Assembly: GCA_036389795.1 (NCBI GenBank)
Contig: DASVWD010000053.1
Span: 1-64,000, forward strand
Reading direction: 5' to 3'
Origin: Longimicrobium sp.
GTDB taxonomy: Bacteria > Gemmatimonadota > Gemmatimonadetes > Longimicrobiales > Longimicrobiaceae
Length of the DNA stretch: 64,000 nucleotides
The translations under genes and the position numbers were made by a program. Each line of letters opens with the position of its first letter. Position 1 is the stretch's first letter. Shown one piece after another: positions 1 to 9,334 of the stretch. The notes below the pieces were generated by a model. The model was given only the letters and a program-made list of their open reading frames with translations. It ran no database searches and was not told where the DNA came from.

Positions 1-1708
1 CGTGGTCCACCACGTCCAGCAGCTCGTGGTCGTCCTCGCTGATCACGCCGATGATGCAGCCGCCGCGCGCCTTCACCTCGTCGATGTTGCTGCGCACCTT
101 GTCGTAGACCGCGTCCTTGGGCGCGATGATCACCACCGGCATCTGCTCGTCGATCAGCGCGATCGGGCCGTGCTTCATCTCCGCCGCCGGGTAGCCTTCC
201 GCGTGGATGTAGCTGATCTCCTTCAGCTTCAGCGCCCCCTCCAGCGCCGCCGGGAAGTTGTAGCCGCGCCCCAGGTACAGGAAGTTCTTCGAGTCCCTGT
301 ACTCCTCCGCCAGCTTCTTGATGGCGTCGTCCAGCTCCAGCAGGTGGGAGACCTGCTCGGGGAGCTGCTGCAGCGCCCGCACGATCTCGCGGCCGCGGCT
401 GGCCGAGAGCGTCCCGCGCAGCCGCCCCAGGTGCACGGTCATCAGCGCCAGCACCACCACCTGGCTGGTGAACGCCTTGGTCGACGCCACCCCGATCTCG
501 GGCCCGGCGTGCAGGTACACCCCCGCGTCGGTCTCGCGCGCGATGGTGCTGCCCACCGCGTTCACGATCCCCAGCGTGGTGGCGCCCTGCTGCTTGGCCT
601 CGCGCATGGCCCACAGCGTGTCGGCCGTCTCGCCGCTCTGGCTGATGGAGATGGTGAGCGTGTTCGGCTCCACCACCGGGCGGCGGTAGCGGAACTCGCT
701 GGCGTACTCCACGTCGGTGGGGATGCGGGCGATGTCTTCCAGCATGTATTCGCCGATGAGGCCCGAGTGCCAGCTGGTGCCGCACCCCAGGATGATGATG
801 CGCTGGATGTCGCGCAGCTCCTCGTCCATCCCGGTGAGCCCACCCAGCTTGACGCTCCCCTCCTCGGCCAGGAGCCGCCCGCGCATGGTCTCGCGCAGCG
901 TGGTGGGCTGCTCCATGATCTCCTTGAGCATGAAGTGCGGGTACCCCCCGCGCTCCACCTCGTCCAGGTCCCAGTCGACGTGGCTGATCGGCCGGTCCAC
1001 GGGGCCCTGCCCGCGGCGGTGGACGGTGTAGCCGTTCTCCGTCACCGTCACCATGTCGCCGTCGTCCAGGTAGATCACGTCGCGCGTGTGGGCGATCACC
1101 GCCGCGGCGTCGCTGGCCACGAACGTCTCGCCGTCGTCGCCCACCCCGATCAGGAGCGGGCTGCCCAGCCGCGCCGCCACGATCTTGCCGGGGTCGCGGG
1201 TGGAGATCACCGCGATCCCGTAGGTCCCCTCGATCATCCCCAGCGCCGCCTCCACCGCGCGCTCCAGCTTGCCGGCGCGGTGGTCGCTGGTGGTGTTGAA
1301 GATCTCCTCGATCAGGTGCACCAGCACCTCGCTGTCGGTCTCGGAACTGAAGACGTGCCCCTTCTCCTGCAGCACCCTCCGGAGCGCTCCGGCGTTCTCG
1401 ATGATCCCGTTGTGGACCACCGCGAAGTCGCCCTTCTCGGAGGTGTGGGGGTGGGCGTTCGTCTGGTTGGGCGGGCCGTGCGTGGCCCAGCGCGTGTGGC
1501 CGATCCCGTAGACGCCGTCCACGGGGTCGGCCGAGATCAGCTTCTCCAGTTCGGCGATCTTGCCGGCCTCCTTGCGCACCAGCAGGTTGCCGTTCTTCCC
1601 CACGGCGATCCCCGCCGAGTCGTAGCCGCGGTACTCCAGCCGCTTGAGCCCCTGGATCAGGAGCGGGGCGACCTGCCGGTCGCCGATGTATCCCACGATC
1701 CCGCACAT
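1..1708 (-). CDS. glmS: Glutamine--fructose-6-phosphate aminotransferase (isomerizing), 3' end missing
   Basis: Makes glucosamine-6-phosphate from fructose-6-phosphate and glutamine, the entry step to UDP-GlcNAc for cell wall and LPS; cytoplasmic. Starts MCGIVGYIG, so Cys2 is the N-terminal nucleophile of the class II glutaminase; HTRWATHG (about 71-78) and VHNG (about 98-101) belong to the same domain. Two SIS isomerase domains follow, with CGTSWHSG near 308 and STKAFTSQ near 408. About 569 codons are visible of the usual 605-610, so the C-terminal 40 residues lie off the left edge. The ATG has a purine-rich AAGAGGA about 8 nt upstream. It appears monocistronic, with a 518-bp spacer upstream. 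No glmS riboswitch was recognised. Confidence 0.97.
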   Translation of the reverse strand, partial: MCGIVGYIGDRQVAPLLIQGLKRLEYRGYDSAGIAVGKNGNLLVRKEAGKIAELEKLISADPVDGVYGIGHTRWATHGPPNQTNAHPHTSEKGDFAVVHNGIIENAGALRRVLQEKGHVFSSETDSEVLVHLIEEIFNTTSDHRAGKLERAVEAALGMIEGTYGIAVISTRDPGKIVAARLGSPLLIGVGDDGETFVASDAAAVIAHTRDVIYLDDGDMVTVTENGYTVHRRGQGPVDRPISHVDWDLDEVERGGYPHFMLKEIMEQPTTLRETMRGRLLAEEGSVKLGGLTGMDEELRDIQRIIILGCGTSWHSGLIGEYMLEDIARIPTDVEYASEFRYRRPVVEPNTLTISISQSGETADTLWAMREAKQQGATTLGIVNAVGSTIARETDAGVYLHAGPEIGVASTKAFTSQVVVLALMTVHLGRLRGTLSASRGREIVRALQQLPEQVSHLLELDDAIKKLAEEYRDSKNFLYLGRGYNFPAALEGALKLKEISYIHAEGYPAAEMKHGPIALIDEQMPVVIIAPKDAVYDKVRSNIDEVKARGGCIIGVISEDDHELLDVVDH

Positions 1709-2016
1709 GGCCGATCCTCTTGTTCTGGAAGGTGTTCCGGAACTCCCGCCCCGGCGGTGCCGTGCCGCCGAAACCCACGGCGGGTGCTCGAACCAGACTT
1801 GCGTGGATTGTCCCGGACCAATCAAGATTCGAGCCAGCCATTTCGGCATGACGCGGCCCCCGCCGGCCGCGGGAGCGGGGGCTGAAACTACGCGCCGGAG
1901 ACGCCGGTGCCTAGTGCGCCCCGACCACCCGCGACACCCCCTGCATCGGTGTGATGCCGACTTCTCCGATCCCATTTCCGGAGGATCGTCCGGATCAAGA
2001 CCGGCAGCTGAAATGT

Positions 2017-2086
2017 CTCACACGGAGTCAACGGAGTTAACGGAGAACTGTGGGGTTCTCTGTTGACTCCGTTGACTCCGTGTGAG
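2017..2086. repeat. Palindromic intergenic repeat, 9-nt unit family (copy R1, GAGTCAACG variant)
   Basis: The 518-bp spacer 1709-2226 contains no gene. Its main feature is this palindrome: a left arm of CACACGG plus tandem GAGTCAACG-like units (2017-2047), an 8-nt loop, and a matching right arm (2056-2086) followed by GCTTTTC. It sits 141 bp downstream of the cyclase gene. The same architecture recurs at 5851, 24127, 39445, 54845 and 59269, with half copies at 21167 and 42418. Confidence 0.85.
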
Positions 2087-2226
2087 GCTTTTCGTCGGCA
2101 GATCAGGGTCAGAACCGTTTTGGGAAAAATGGTACGATCCCACGCTGCCGGGCATGCGTTCTGGTTCCCAAAAGAAACAGATTGAACTTTGTCCAGGAAT
2201 TCCGCTGTACCCCGTCCCCCCCGCCG

Positions 2227-5200
2227 TCAGGCCTCCACCAGCTCCGCCTCGCGCCCCGGCGTCTGCAGCAGCGCGCGGGCCTGGCACACCTCCTCCAGCT
2301 CGCCGGCGTCGGACAGGGCGCGGCAGGCCTCCTCCAGCGCGGCGCGCAGCTCCGGGTCCACCCCGCCGCGCAGCCGCGCCAGGTCCACCAGCGCGCGCAG
2401 CAGCAGGAGCGGCGTCCCCGCCGCGCGGGCGATCTCCACGGCCCGCTCCAGCTGGGCGCGCGCCTGGTCGGCGCGCCCCAGCCGCCCCAGCGCGACCGCC
2501 TGCGCCCGGTGCACCTCGGCCTTCCACCACGTCCCCGGCGCCTCCTCCTCCAGCAGCGCCTCCAGGCGCTCCAGCAGCGGCTCGGCCATCTCCACCCGGT
2601 CCGCGCTCAGGTACGACTGCGCCAGCACGTGCACCCGGTACATCCCCGGGCCCGCCCCCATCCCCCGCATCAGTCCGTCCACGTCCACGGCGGCGGCCGC
2701 GGCCAGCGCCTCCTCCAGCCGGCCCTGCGCGGCCAGCGCCCAGGCGCGCATGGGGGGCGCGTCCAGCCCCCAGTGCGGGAACCCCTCGCGCCGGGCCAGC
2801 TCCTCGATCTCGTCGGCCACGGCCAGCGCCGCCTCGGGCTCGCCCCGGAAGAAGTGCAGCGAGGCGTTGAAGGTGAGCGCGAAGGCCAGGCTGTGCGGGT
2901 GGTTCAGCTCGCGGGCCAGCTCGGCCGCCCGCCGCGCGCGCCGGAGCGCCTCGTCGGGGTAGCCCAGCGCGAAGTGCACGAACGCGCTGTAGCTCCACGC
3001 CACCACCCCGAAGTCCTGCCCCATGGCGTGCGCCAGGGCGAAGTGCCGCGCCGGGTCGTAGAGCTTCAGTCCCCGCTCCAGGTGGTCGCGCGCGTCGGGG
3101 AGCGAGCCGCCCTTGAGCAGCGCCACCCCGATCGCCACCAGCGCCGGCCCCTCCCACTCCGACTGCCGGTCGGCGGCGGCCGAGCGCAGCATCTCGCGCG
3201 CGAGCTCGAACGCCTCGGCCACCTCCGAGCGGACGAAGTACGCGGCGAAGAGGCCTCCCATGATCTCCAGGTGCTCATGCTCCACCCCCAGCGCGCGCGC
3301 CAGCGCCAGGGCGCGCTCGTAGGTGTCGCGCACCTCCTGCGCGGCGTGCCCCTGCGTGACCACCAGCGCGGGCCCCAGCGCCACCAGGAGCGCCAGCTCG
3401 CGCCGGTCGCGCTCCGGGCCCGCGGGGAGGCTCTCGAGCAGCTCCAGGCCCTGGCGCAGGTGCGCCACCGCCTCCTGGTTGGCCGAGCGCTCCACCGCCC
3501 GGCGCCCCGCGCGGGTCCAGGCCGCGACCGCCGGCTCCGGGAGCCCCGCGGCGGTGTAGTGCTGCGCCACCCGCTCCGGGTGCGCCGCCGCCTCGTCGGG
3601 GAAGCGCTCCTCCAGCGCGAGGGCCGCGCGGTGATGCCAGGTCTGCCGCACCCCCCTCAGCAGCGACTGGTACGCCGCCTCCTGGATGAGCGCGTGCTTG
3701 AACGAGTACACCGCGTCGGGCGGCACCCCGCGCTCGTAGAGGAGCTCCGCCTCCACCAGCTGCACCAGCGCCCGGCGCAGCTCCGCCTCGTCCACGTCGC
3801 TCACGGCGCGCAGCAGCTCGTAGCCGAACTCGCGCCCCAGCACCGCGCCCAGCTGGGCCAGCTCCTTGGTGGCGGCCAGGCGGTCGAGCCGCGCCTCCAG
3901 CCAGTCGTGCAGCGTGGCGGGGATGGCCAGGGGCGGGAGCACCCCGCCCACCAGCTCGTAGCGGTCGCCGGCGTCCCTCAGGAGCCCCGACTCCAGCACC
4001 ATCTTGGTGAGCTCCTCCACGAAGAGCGGCACCCCGTCGGTGCGCTCCAGGATCTGCGCCGACACCTCGGGCGGCAGCGCCTTCCCCCCCGTGAGGCGCG
4101 CGACGATCTCCTCCACCTCGGGCTGCCCCAGCCCCGCCACCGAGAGGACCGACTGGTGGGCGAGGCGGCCCCAGGGCGGCTGGAAGTCGGGGCGGTGGCT
4201 GAAGAGCGCCAGGATGCGCTGCGTGGGCACCTGCCGCACCAGCACCCCCAGCAGCTCCAGCGTGGAGGGGTCGGCGAAGTCCAGGTCCTCCACGCAGAGC
4301 AGGAGGGGCCGCTCGGCCGCCGCTCCGGTCAAGAGCTGCAGCAGCGCCGAGCGGGTGCGCTCGGCCCGCTGCTGGGGCGACTCGGCGCCCGCCGCGCCCC
4401 CCTCGTAGGGGAGCGAGAGGACCGAGGCGAAGATCGGCATCATCTCGTCCAGGGGGAGCCCCTGGTGCTCCAGCAGGCTCCCCAGGCAGTGCAGCTTGCG
4501 CTCGGGCGGCTCGCCGGCGGGGCACCCCAGCAGGTCCTGCAGCAGCTCCACCACCGGCTGGTAGGCGGTGGTGTGGAAGTACGGGAGGCAGCGGGTGTCC
4601 AGCACCAGCACGTCGGCGCCCACCGCGGCCGCGAAGGCGTGCATCAGGCTCGACTTGCCGATCCCCGCGTCGCCCGACACCAGCACCACCTGGCCGCACC
4701 CCTCCAGCACGTGCTCCCAGCACCCGCGCAGGAACGCCAGCTCCTGCTCGCGCCCCACGATCGGCTCGGCGCGCTCGGGCCGGTGCGCCGCCGCCAGCTC
4801 GGACGCCAGGTCGCGGGTGATGCGGCAGAGCTGCACGGGCGCGGGGATGCCGGCCACGCTCCGGGCCCCCAGGTCCTCGCACTCGAACTCGCCGCGGATC
4901 AGCCGCTGGGTGTCGCCGCTCACCACCACGGTGTTCGGCTCGGCCAGGCTCTGCAGCCGCGCGGCCAGGTTGGGGGTCTCGCCCAGCGCCAGGTTCTCGC
5001 GCCGCTGCCCCGCCCCGATCTCGCCGATCACCACCACGCCGGTGTGGATCCCCACGCGCACGGCCATCCCGATCCCGCGCTCCTTCTCCAGCCGCTCGCC
5101 CAGGCGGCGGATGCCGCGCACCACGGCCAGGCCGGCGCGCACGGCGCGGCTGGCCTCGCGCTCGGTGCTGTGCGGGTAGCCGAAGTACGCCAGCACGCCG

Positions 5201-5622
5201 TCGCCCAGGTACTGCGCGATGTAGCCCTCGTTGGTCTCGATGGCCTCGGCACACACCGTCTGGTACGCGGCCACCACGTCGCGCAGCTCCTCGGCGTCGA
5301 GGGTGGCCGAGAGCCGGGTGGAGCCCACCAGGTCGCAGAACATCACCGTGAGCTGGCGCCGCTCGGCGTTGTTGTGCGCGAACGGGCCCGAGGGCGGCGC
5401 GTCGGCGGCGGGGATGCCGATGTGGATCGGCCCGTCGGCGGGGGAAGCGGGCGCGCTCGGCGGCGCGTCGGCGGAGAGCGGCGAGCCGCAGTAGCCGCAG
5501 AAGCGGAAGCCCGCGGGGTTCTCGCGGCCGCACGCGGGGCACTGCGGCGCCAGCTTCGCGCCGCACTGGCCGCAGAACTTCATGCCGGGCGGGTTCTCGA
5601 ACTGGCAGCTGGTGCAGCGCAT
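2227..5622 (-). CDS. Zinc-ribbon / class III adenylate cyclase / AAA ATPase / TPR signalling protein
   Basis: A 1131-aa multidomain regulator. Two CxxC...CxxC zinc ribbons lie at the N-terminus (Cys3, 6, 17, 20 and 28, 31, 42, 45). A class III nucleotide cyclase domain follows (about 88-270, FCDLVGST near 95 and YLGDGVLAYFG near 140, supplying the two metal-binding Asp). Then comes an AAA/STAND-type ATPase (Walker A GDAGIGKSS near 316) and about 500 residues of helical TPR-like repeats. This order is known for adenylate/guanylate cyclases with ATPase and tetratricopeptide regions found in soil bacteria and actinobacteria. The start was set at the ATG giving MRCTSC; upstream in-frame sequence is not protein-like. 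It probably makes cAMP or cGMP in response to a ligand sensed by the TPR part; the ligand is unknown. A fully open but Arg/Gly/His-rich frame on the other strand is a GC artefact. Confidence 0.9.
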   Translation of the reverse strand: MRCTSCQFENPPGMKFCGQCGAKLAPQCPACGRENPAGFRFCGYCGSPLSADAPPSAPASPADGPIHIGIPAADAPPSGPFAHNNAERRQLTVMFCDLVGSTRLSATLDAEELRDVVAAYQTVCAEAIETNEGYIAQYLGDGVLAYFGYPHSTEREASRAVRAGLAVVRGIRRLGERLEKERGIGMAVRVGIHTGVVVIGEIGAGQRRENLALGETPNLAARLQSLAEPNTVVVSGDTQRLIRGEFECEDLGARSVAGIPAPVQLCRITRDLASELAAAHRPERAEPIVGREQELAFLRGCWEHVLEGCGQVVLVSGDAGIGKSSLMHAFAAAVGADVLVLDTRCLPYFHTTAYQPVVELLQDLLGCPAGEPPERKLHCLGSLLEHQGLPLDEMMPIFASVLSLPYEGGAAGAESPQQRAERTRSALLQLLTGAAAERPLLLCVEDLDFADPSTLELLGVLVRQVPTQRILALFSHRPDFQPPWGRLAHQSVLSVAGLGQPEVEEIVARLTGGKALPPEVSAQILERTDGVPLFVEELTKMVLESGLLRDAGDRYELVGGVLPPLAIPATLHDWLEARLDRLAATKELAQLGAVLGREFGYELLRAVSDVDEAELRRALVQLVEAELLYERGVPPDAVYSFKHALIQEAAYQSLLRGVRQTWHHRAALALEERFPDEAAAHPERVAQHYTAAGLPEPAVAAWTRAGRRAVERSANQEAVAHLRQGLELLESLPAGPERDRRELALLVALGPALVVTQGHAAQEVRDTYERALALARALGVEHEHLEIMGGLFAAYFVRSEVAEAFELAREMLRSAAADRQSEWEGPALVAIGVALLKGGSLPDARDHLERGLKLYDPARHFALAHAMGQDFGVVAWSYSAFVHFALGYPDEALRRARRAAELARELNHPHSLAFALTFNASLHFFRGEPEAALAVADEIEELARREGFPHWGLDAPPMRAWALAAQGRLEEALAAAAAVDVDGLMRGMGAGPGMYRVHVLAQSYLSADRVEMAEPLLERLEALLEEEAPGTWWKAEVHRAQAVALGRLGRADQARAQLERAVEIARAAGTPLLLLRALVDLARLRGGVDPELRAALEEACRALSDAGELEEVCQARALLQTPGREAELVEA

Positions 5623-5850
5623 GGTCGGGGCCCGGGAGCGGCAGGGGGTGGCCGGAAGGAGCGGCGCCGGACGAACGGCGGTTTCCGTCCGGAGCGGAAC
5701 CGCCGCCTCTAAGGTGTTGTCACCAAACGCCGAACGCAAGGAAGCCGATGATCTTCGATCGACGTGGGTCGGATCACCGCACCTCCATCTCCGTCTCAGT
5801 ACGAACGATGGTCGGGCAAGGATTTATCCTACCGGGTCCGGAACGACTTT

Positions 5851-5924
5851 TCTCACGCAGAGTCAGCAGAGGACTGCGAGGGGTTCTCTGCTGACTCTGC
5901 TGACTCTGCTGACTCTGCGTGAGG
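5851..5924. repeat. Palindromic intergenic repeat (copy R2, GAGTCAGCA variant)
   Basis: The spacer 5623-5970 has no gene. It holds this palindrome: CTCACGCAG plus GAGTCAGCA units on the left, and three GACTCTGCT units ending in GCGTGAGG on the right. The right arm carries one more unit than the left. It lies 47 bp past the stop codon of tex, where a terminator would be expected, but lacks a T-run in that direction. Confidence 0.85.
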
Positions 5925-5970
5925 CCCTGCCGTTTTCCCGGTCCGTCGGCCGGACGAGGTCCGCATCCCT

Positions 5971-8241
5971 CTACTTTCTTACGATCCGCATCCCGTTCGG
6001 CGCGAAGCCTGGCTTCGGCGGCTCGGGGGCGGGCCTGCGCTCTCCCCCGCCCTTCCGCCCGTCGCCGTCCTTCCTCTGATCTCCACTCTTCTGCGTCGGA
6101 CGCGGCGGCGCCGACGGGTCCTTCATGCTGAGGGCGATCCGCTGGCGCTTCACGTCCACCGAGAGCACGCGCACGGTGACGCGGTCGCCGGGGCGCACCA
6201 CCTGGTTGGGGTCCTTCACGAAGCGGTTCGACAGCTCCGAGACGTGCACCAGCCCGTCCTGGTGCACGCCCACGTCCACGAAGGCGCCGAACGCCACCAC
6301 GTTGGTCACCGTCCCCTGCAGCGTCATCCCCTCCTTCAGGTCCTCCAGCGTCTGCACGTCGTCGCGGAAGACGGGCGCCTCGAACGCCTGGCGCGGGTCG
6401 CGGCCGGGCTTGCGGAGCTCCGCCAGGATGTCCTCCAGCGTCGGCAGCCCCACCCCGTCGCCCACGTAGCGGCGCGGCTCGATCTTCGCCACCGCCGCCT
6501 CGTTCCCCACCAGCGACTCCAGCCGCACGCCCACGTCGGCCGCGATGCGCTCCACCAGCGCGTAGCGCTCCGGGTGCACGGCGCTCGCGTCCAGCGGGTG
6601 CTCGCCGCCGCGCACGCGCAGGAAGCCGGCGGCCTGCTCGAAGGTCTTCGGCCCCAGCCCGGGCACCTTCGTCGCCTCCGCGCGCGAGCGGAAGGGGCCG
6701 GCCGAGTCGCGGTGCCGCACGATCTTCTGCGCCACCGTGGGCCCGATCCCCGCCACGTAGCCCAGCAGCGCCGGCGAGGCCGTGTTCAGCTCCACGCCCA
6801 CGCGGTTCACGCAGCTCTCCACCGTCTCGTCCAGGCGCCGCTTGAGCTTCACCTGTGACACGTCGTGCTGGTACTGGCCGACGCCGATCGACTTGGGGTC
6901 GATCTTCACCAGCTCGGCCAGCGGGTCCTGCAGCCGCCGCGCGATGGACACCGCCGAGCGCAGCGTCAGGTCCAGCTCCGGCAGCTCCTCGCGCGCCAGG
7001 TCGCTCGCCGAGTAGACCGACGCCCCCGCCTCGTTCACCATGACGACCACCGGGCGCCGCTCGGCCGGGATCTCGCGCACCGCCTCCTTCGCCAGCTTCT
7101 CCGTCTCGCGGCTCGCCGTGCCATTGCCCACGGCCACCAGCTCCACGCCGTGCTCCTCGACGATCCGCGCCAGGTCGCGCCTGGCCCGGTCTTCCTGGTG
7201 CAGGTAGACGTGGCCCGTGGCCAGCAGCGCCCCCGTGCGGCTCACCACCGCCAGCTTGCACCCGGTGCGGTAGCCGGGGTCGATCCCCAGCACGGTGCGC
7301 TCGCCCGCGGGCGGGGCCAGCAGCAGCGCCTCCAGGTTCTTGCCGAAGATGGCGATCGCCTCCTCGTCGGCGCGCGTCTTCAGCTCCATGCGCACCTCCA
7401 CCTCGACGGAGGGGGAGACGAGCCGCCGGTACGCGTCGTCGACGGCCTGGCCCATCTGCTCCGGCGCGCGGTGGTCCGCCGTGTACTTGCGGCGCAGCAC
7501 CGCCAGGATCTCCTCGTCGGGCGCCACGATGCGCGCGGTGAGGAACTCCTCCGCCTCGCCGCGGCGGACGGCCAGCACGCGGTGGCCGGGGAGCGTCTTC
7601 ACCGGGCCGGAGAAGTCGTAGTAGTCCTGGAACTTGGAGACCTCGCCCTCCTTCCCCCGCGCCGCGCGGCTCTCCAGCACGCCCTTCTCGCGCACCTGCT
7701 CGCGCACGTACGCCCGCGTGGCCGCGTCGTCGGACACGCGCTCGGCCACGATGTCGCGCGCCCCCGCCAGCGCGTCGTCCACGCCGGCAACCTGCTTCTC
7801 GGGGTCGACGAACGCCGCGGCCGCCTCGTGCAGCTCCGCGTCCGACGTCCTCCCCGCCCACAGCAGCTCGGCCAGGGGACCCAGCCCGCGCTCGGCGGCT
7901 ATGGTTGCGCGGGTGCGGCGCCTGGGCTTGTAGGGGAGGTAGAGGTCCTCGAGCGCCTGCTTGGTCTCCGCGCGCCCGACGGCGGCCCTGAGCTCCGGCG
8001 TGAGCTTCCCCTGCTCGTCGATGGACTTGAGGATCGCCGCGCGGCGCTCGTCCAGCTCGGTGAGGTACTCGTGCCGGTCGCGCACGTCGCGCAGCTGCAC
8101 CTCGTCCAGCTCCCCCGTCGCCTCCTTCCGGTAGCGGGCGATGAAGGGGATGGTGTTCCCCCCGCCGAGCAGCTCCAGCGCCGCGCGCACCTGCGGCACG
8201 CGGAGCCCCAGCTCCGCGGCGATCTTCTCTGCGTAGCTCAC
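5971..8241 (-). CDS. tex: Tex-family RNA-binding protein with S1 domain
   Basis: A 756-aa cytoplasmic protein of the Tex/YhgF family, linked to transcription and RNA handling. It has the family's usual length and order: an N-terminal helical domain (AELGLRVPQVRAALEL), a YqgF/RNase H-like domain (VLGIDPGYRTGCK near 318), helix-hairpin-helix DNA-binding segments (LGYVAGIGPTVAQKIV, KVPGLGPKTFEQAAGF), and an S1 RNA-binding domain (GTVTNVVAFGAFVDVGVHQDGLVHVSEL split over about 640-715). A Pro/Lys/Arg-rich tail ends MRIVRK. The start codon is GTG at 8241, with GGAG about 12 nt upstream. It is divergent from the winged-helix gene at 8369. Precise function in this organism is inference from the family. 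Confidence 0.95.
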   Translation of the reverse strand: MSYAEKIAAELGLRVPQVRAALELLGGGNTIPFIARYRKEATGELDEVQLRDVRDRHEYLTELDERRAAILKSIDEQGKLTPELRAAVGRAETKQALEDLYLPYKPRRRTRATIAAERGLGPLAELLWAGRTSDAELHEAAAAFVDPEKQVAGVDDALAGARDIVAERVSDDAATRAYVREQVREKGVLESRAARGKEGEVSKFQDYYDFSGPVKTLPGHRVLAVRRGEAEEFLTARIVAPDEEILAVLRRKYTADHRAPEQMGQAVDDAYRRLVSPSVEVEVRMELKTRADEEAIAIFGKNLEALLLAPPAGERTVLGIDPGYRTGCKLAVVSRTGALLATGHVYLHQEDRARRDLARIVEEHGVELVAVGNGTASRETEKLAKEAVREIPAERRPVVVMVNEAGASVYSASDLAREELPELDLTLRSAVSIARRLQDPLAELVKIDPKSIGVGQYQHDVSQVKLKRRLDETVESCVNRVGVELNTASPALLGYVAGIGPTVAQKIVRHRDSAGPFRSRAEATKVPGLGPKTFEQAAGFLRVRGGEHPLDASAVHPERYALVERIAADVGVRLESLVGNEAAVAKIEPRRYVGDGVGLPTLEDILAELRKPGRDPRQAFEAPVFRDDVQTLEDLKEGMTLQGTVTNVVAFGAFVDVGVHQDGLVHVSELSNRFVKDPNQVVRPGDRVTVRVLSVDVKRQRIALSMKDPSAPPRPTQKSGDQRKDGDGRKGGGERRPAPEPPKPGFAPNGMRIVRK

Positions 8242-8324
8242 TTCGGTTCCGACTCCACACCCCTGGAAGGTGAATCTCTCGCGACACGCCGTATCAGCGG
8301 CGTTGCTTCGGGCACACCGATGGC

Positions 8325-8359
8325 TTAAACTATAACGAAGTTCTTCTCTAATAGTTTAG
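8325..8359. promoter_or_regulatory. AT-rich inverted repeat in divergent promoter region, possible operator
   Basis: TTAAACTAT (8325-8333) and ATAGTTTAG (8351-8359) form an inverted repeat in an otherwise GC-rich region. It lies 10 nt before the start of the winged-helix gene and between it and tex. TATAAC inside the left arm could be a -10 box. Autoregulation by the adjacent DNA-binding protein is a reasonable inference. Confidence 0.45.
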
Positions 8360-8368
8360 TTTCTGCAC

Positions 8369-9334
8369 ATGCGCCCGATCAAGACCCAGCAGAACGCGCT
8401 TGAGGCGCCGCTGAACCGCATCCTCGGCACCGAGGCGAACGTCCGCATCCTGCGCGAGCTCTGCCTCGCCGGGGGGCCGCTGGCGCGCACCGAGCTCGCG
8501 AGCCGCGCCGAGCTGTCGGTTCCCGGCGTGTTCGCGGCGCTGGAGAAGCTGCGCCGCACCGGCATCGTGTCGTTCGTCGGCGCCGGCGCGCGCCAGGCCG
8601 TGCAGCTCCGCGAGGAGCACCCCCTGCACGCCTGGCTCGCGGCCCTCTTCCAGGCCGAGGCGGCGCGCGGCGCTGCCCTGGCGGACGAGCTGCGGGCGGT
8701 GATCGAGCGCACGGAGCTAGGCGTCCGCGCCGCCTGGACCGAGGCCCACGCCGGCGAGCCCGACCGGCCCCTGACTGTGGGGGTGCTCGCGGCGGCGCGC
8801 AAGGCGGCGAGCCTGGCCGGCGCGCTGCGGGAGGCGGTGGGCGCGGTCGAGCGGCGGTACGACGTCACCGTCGAGCTCCGGGTGTGGACCGGGGCGGACC
8901 TCCTCGCGGCCGGTCCGGAGGAGAAGGCCCGCCTGGAGAAAGCGACCCCGCTGCTCGGCCCGCATCCGCTTACGTACGCGGACGCCTCCCGGGCGCCGGC
9001 CGCGGAAGCGCCGCGAAAAGCGGTGACGCACGAGGAGAGGGAACGCCAGGCGCTGCGCACCGCCGCCTGGATCGCGCGGCGGCTGGACCGCGACCCCACC
9101 CTGCCGCGCCGCGCGCGGAGCTGGCTCGTCCACCGGACGCACCGGGCGTCCGAGCGCGAGGCGAACGAGCTGGCCGAGTGGCTCCACCTGCTGGACACCG
9201 CGTCGATCCCCCGGCTGCAGTACGTCCTCCTCGATCCGGGGGAGTGGCCGACCCGGCTGCGCCAGAGCAACCCCTTCCTCCCCGCGCTGACCGACGCGGA
9301 GCGGGCGGCCCTCCAGGCGGAGACGGAGCGGTGA
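8369..9334 (+). CDS. Winged-helix DNA-binding protein, partner of a nucleotidyltransferase
   Basis: A 321-aa protein. Residues about 17-75 resemble an ArsR/MarR-type winged helix (LGTEANVRILRELCLAGG, then TELASRAELSVPGVFAALEKL and a wing with ARQAVQLREEHPL). The remaining 240 residues are helical, Arg/Glu/Ala-rich and not assigned. Its stop overlaps the GTG start of the nucleotidyltransferase gene (GTGA, 9331-9334), so the two are translationally coupled. This arrangement resembles type IV or MNT-type toxin-antitoxin and AbiE-like pairs, in which a wHTH protein represses its own operon. The palindrome just upstream fits that. Whether it is an antitoxin is not shown by sequence alone. Confidence 0.75.
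   Translation: MRPIKTQQNALEAPLNRILGTEANVRILRELCLAGGPLARTELASRAELSVPGVFAALEKLRRTGIVSFVGAGARQAVQLREEHPLHAWLAALFQAEAARGAALADELRAVIERTELGVRAAWTEAHAGEPDRPLTVGVLAAARKAASLAGALREAVGAVERRYDVTVELRVWTGADLLAAGPEEKARLEKATPLLGPHPLTYADASRAPAAEAPRKAVTHEERERQALRTAAWIARRLDRDPTLPRRARSWLVHRTHRASEREANELAEWLHLLDTASIPRLQYVLLDPGEWPTRLRQSNPFLPALTDAERAALQAETER

Noticed and set aside
2182-5712. Long open frame on the plus strand over the cyclase gene (1176 codons)
   Set aside because: Arg/Gln/His/Leu-rich composition typical of the antisense strand of high-GC genes; the minus-strand cyclase has clear domains.
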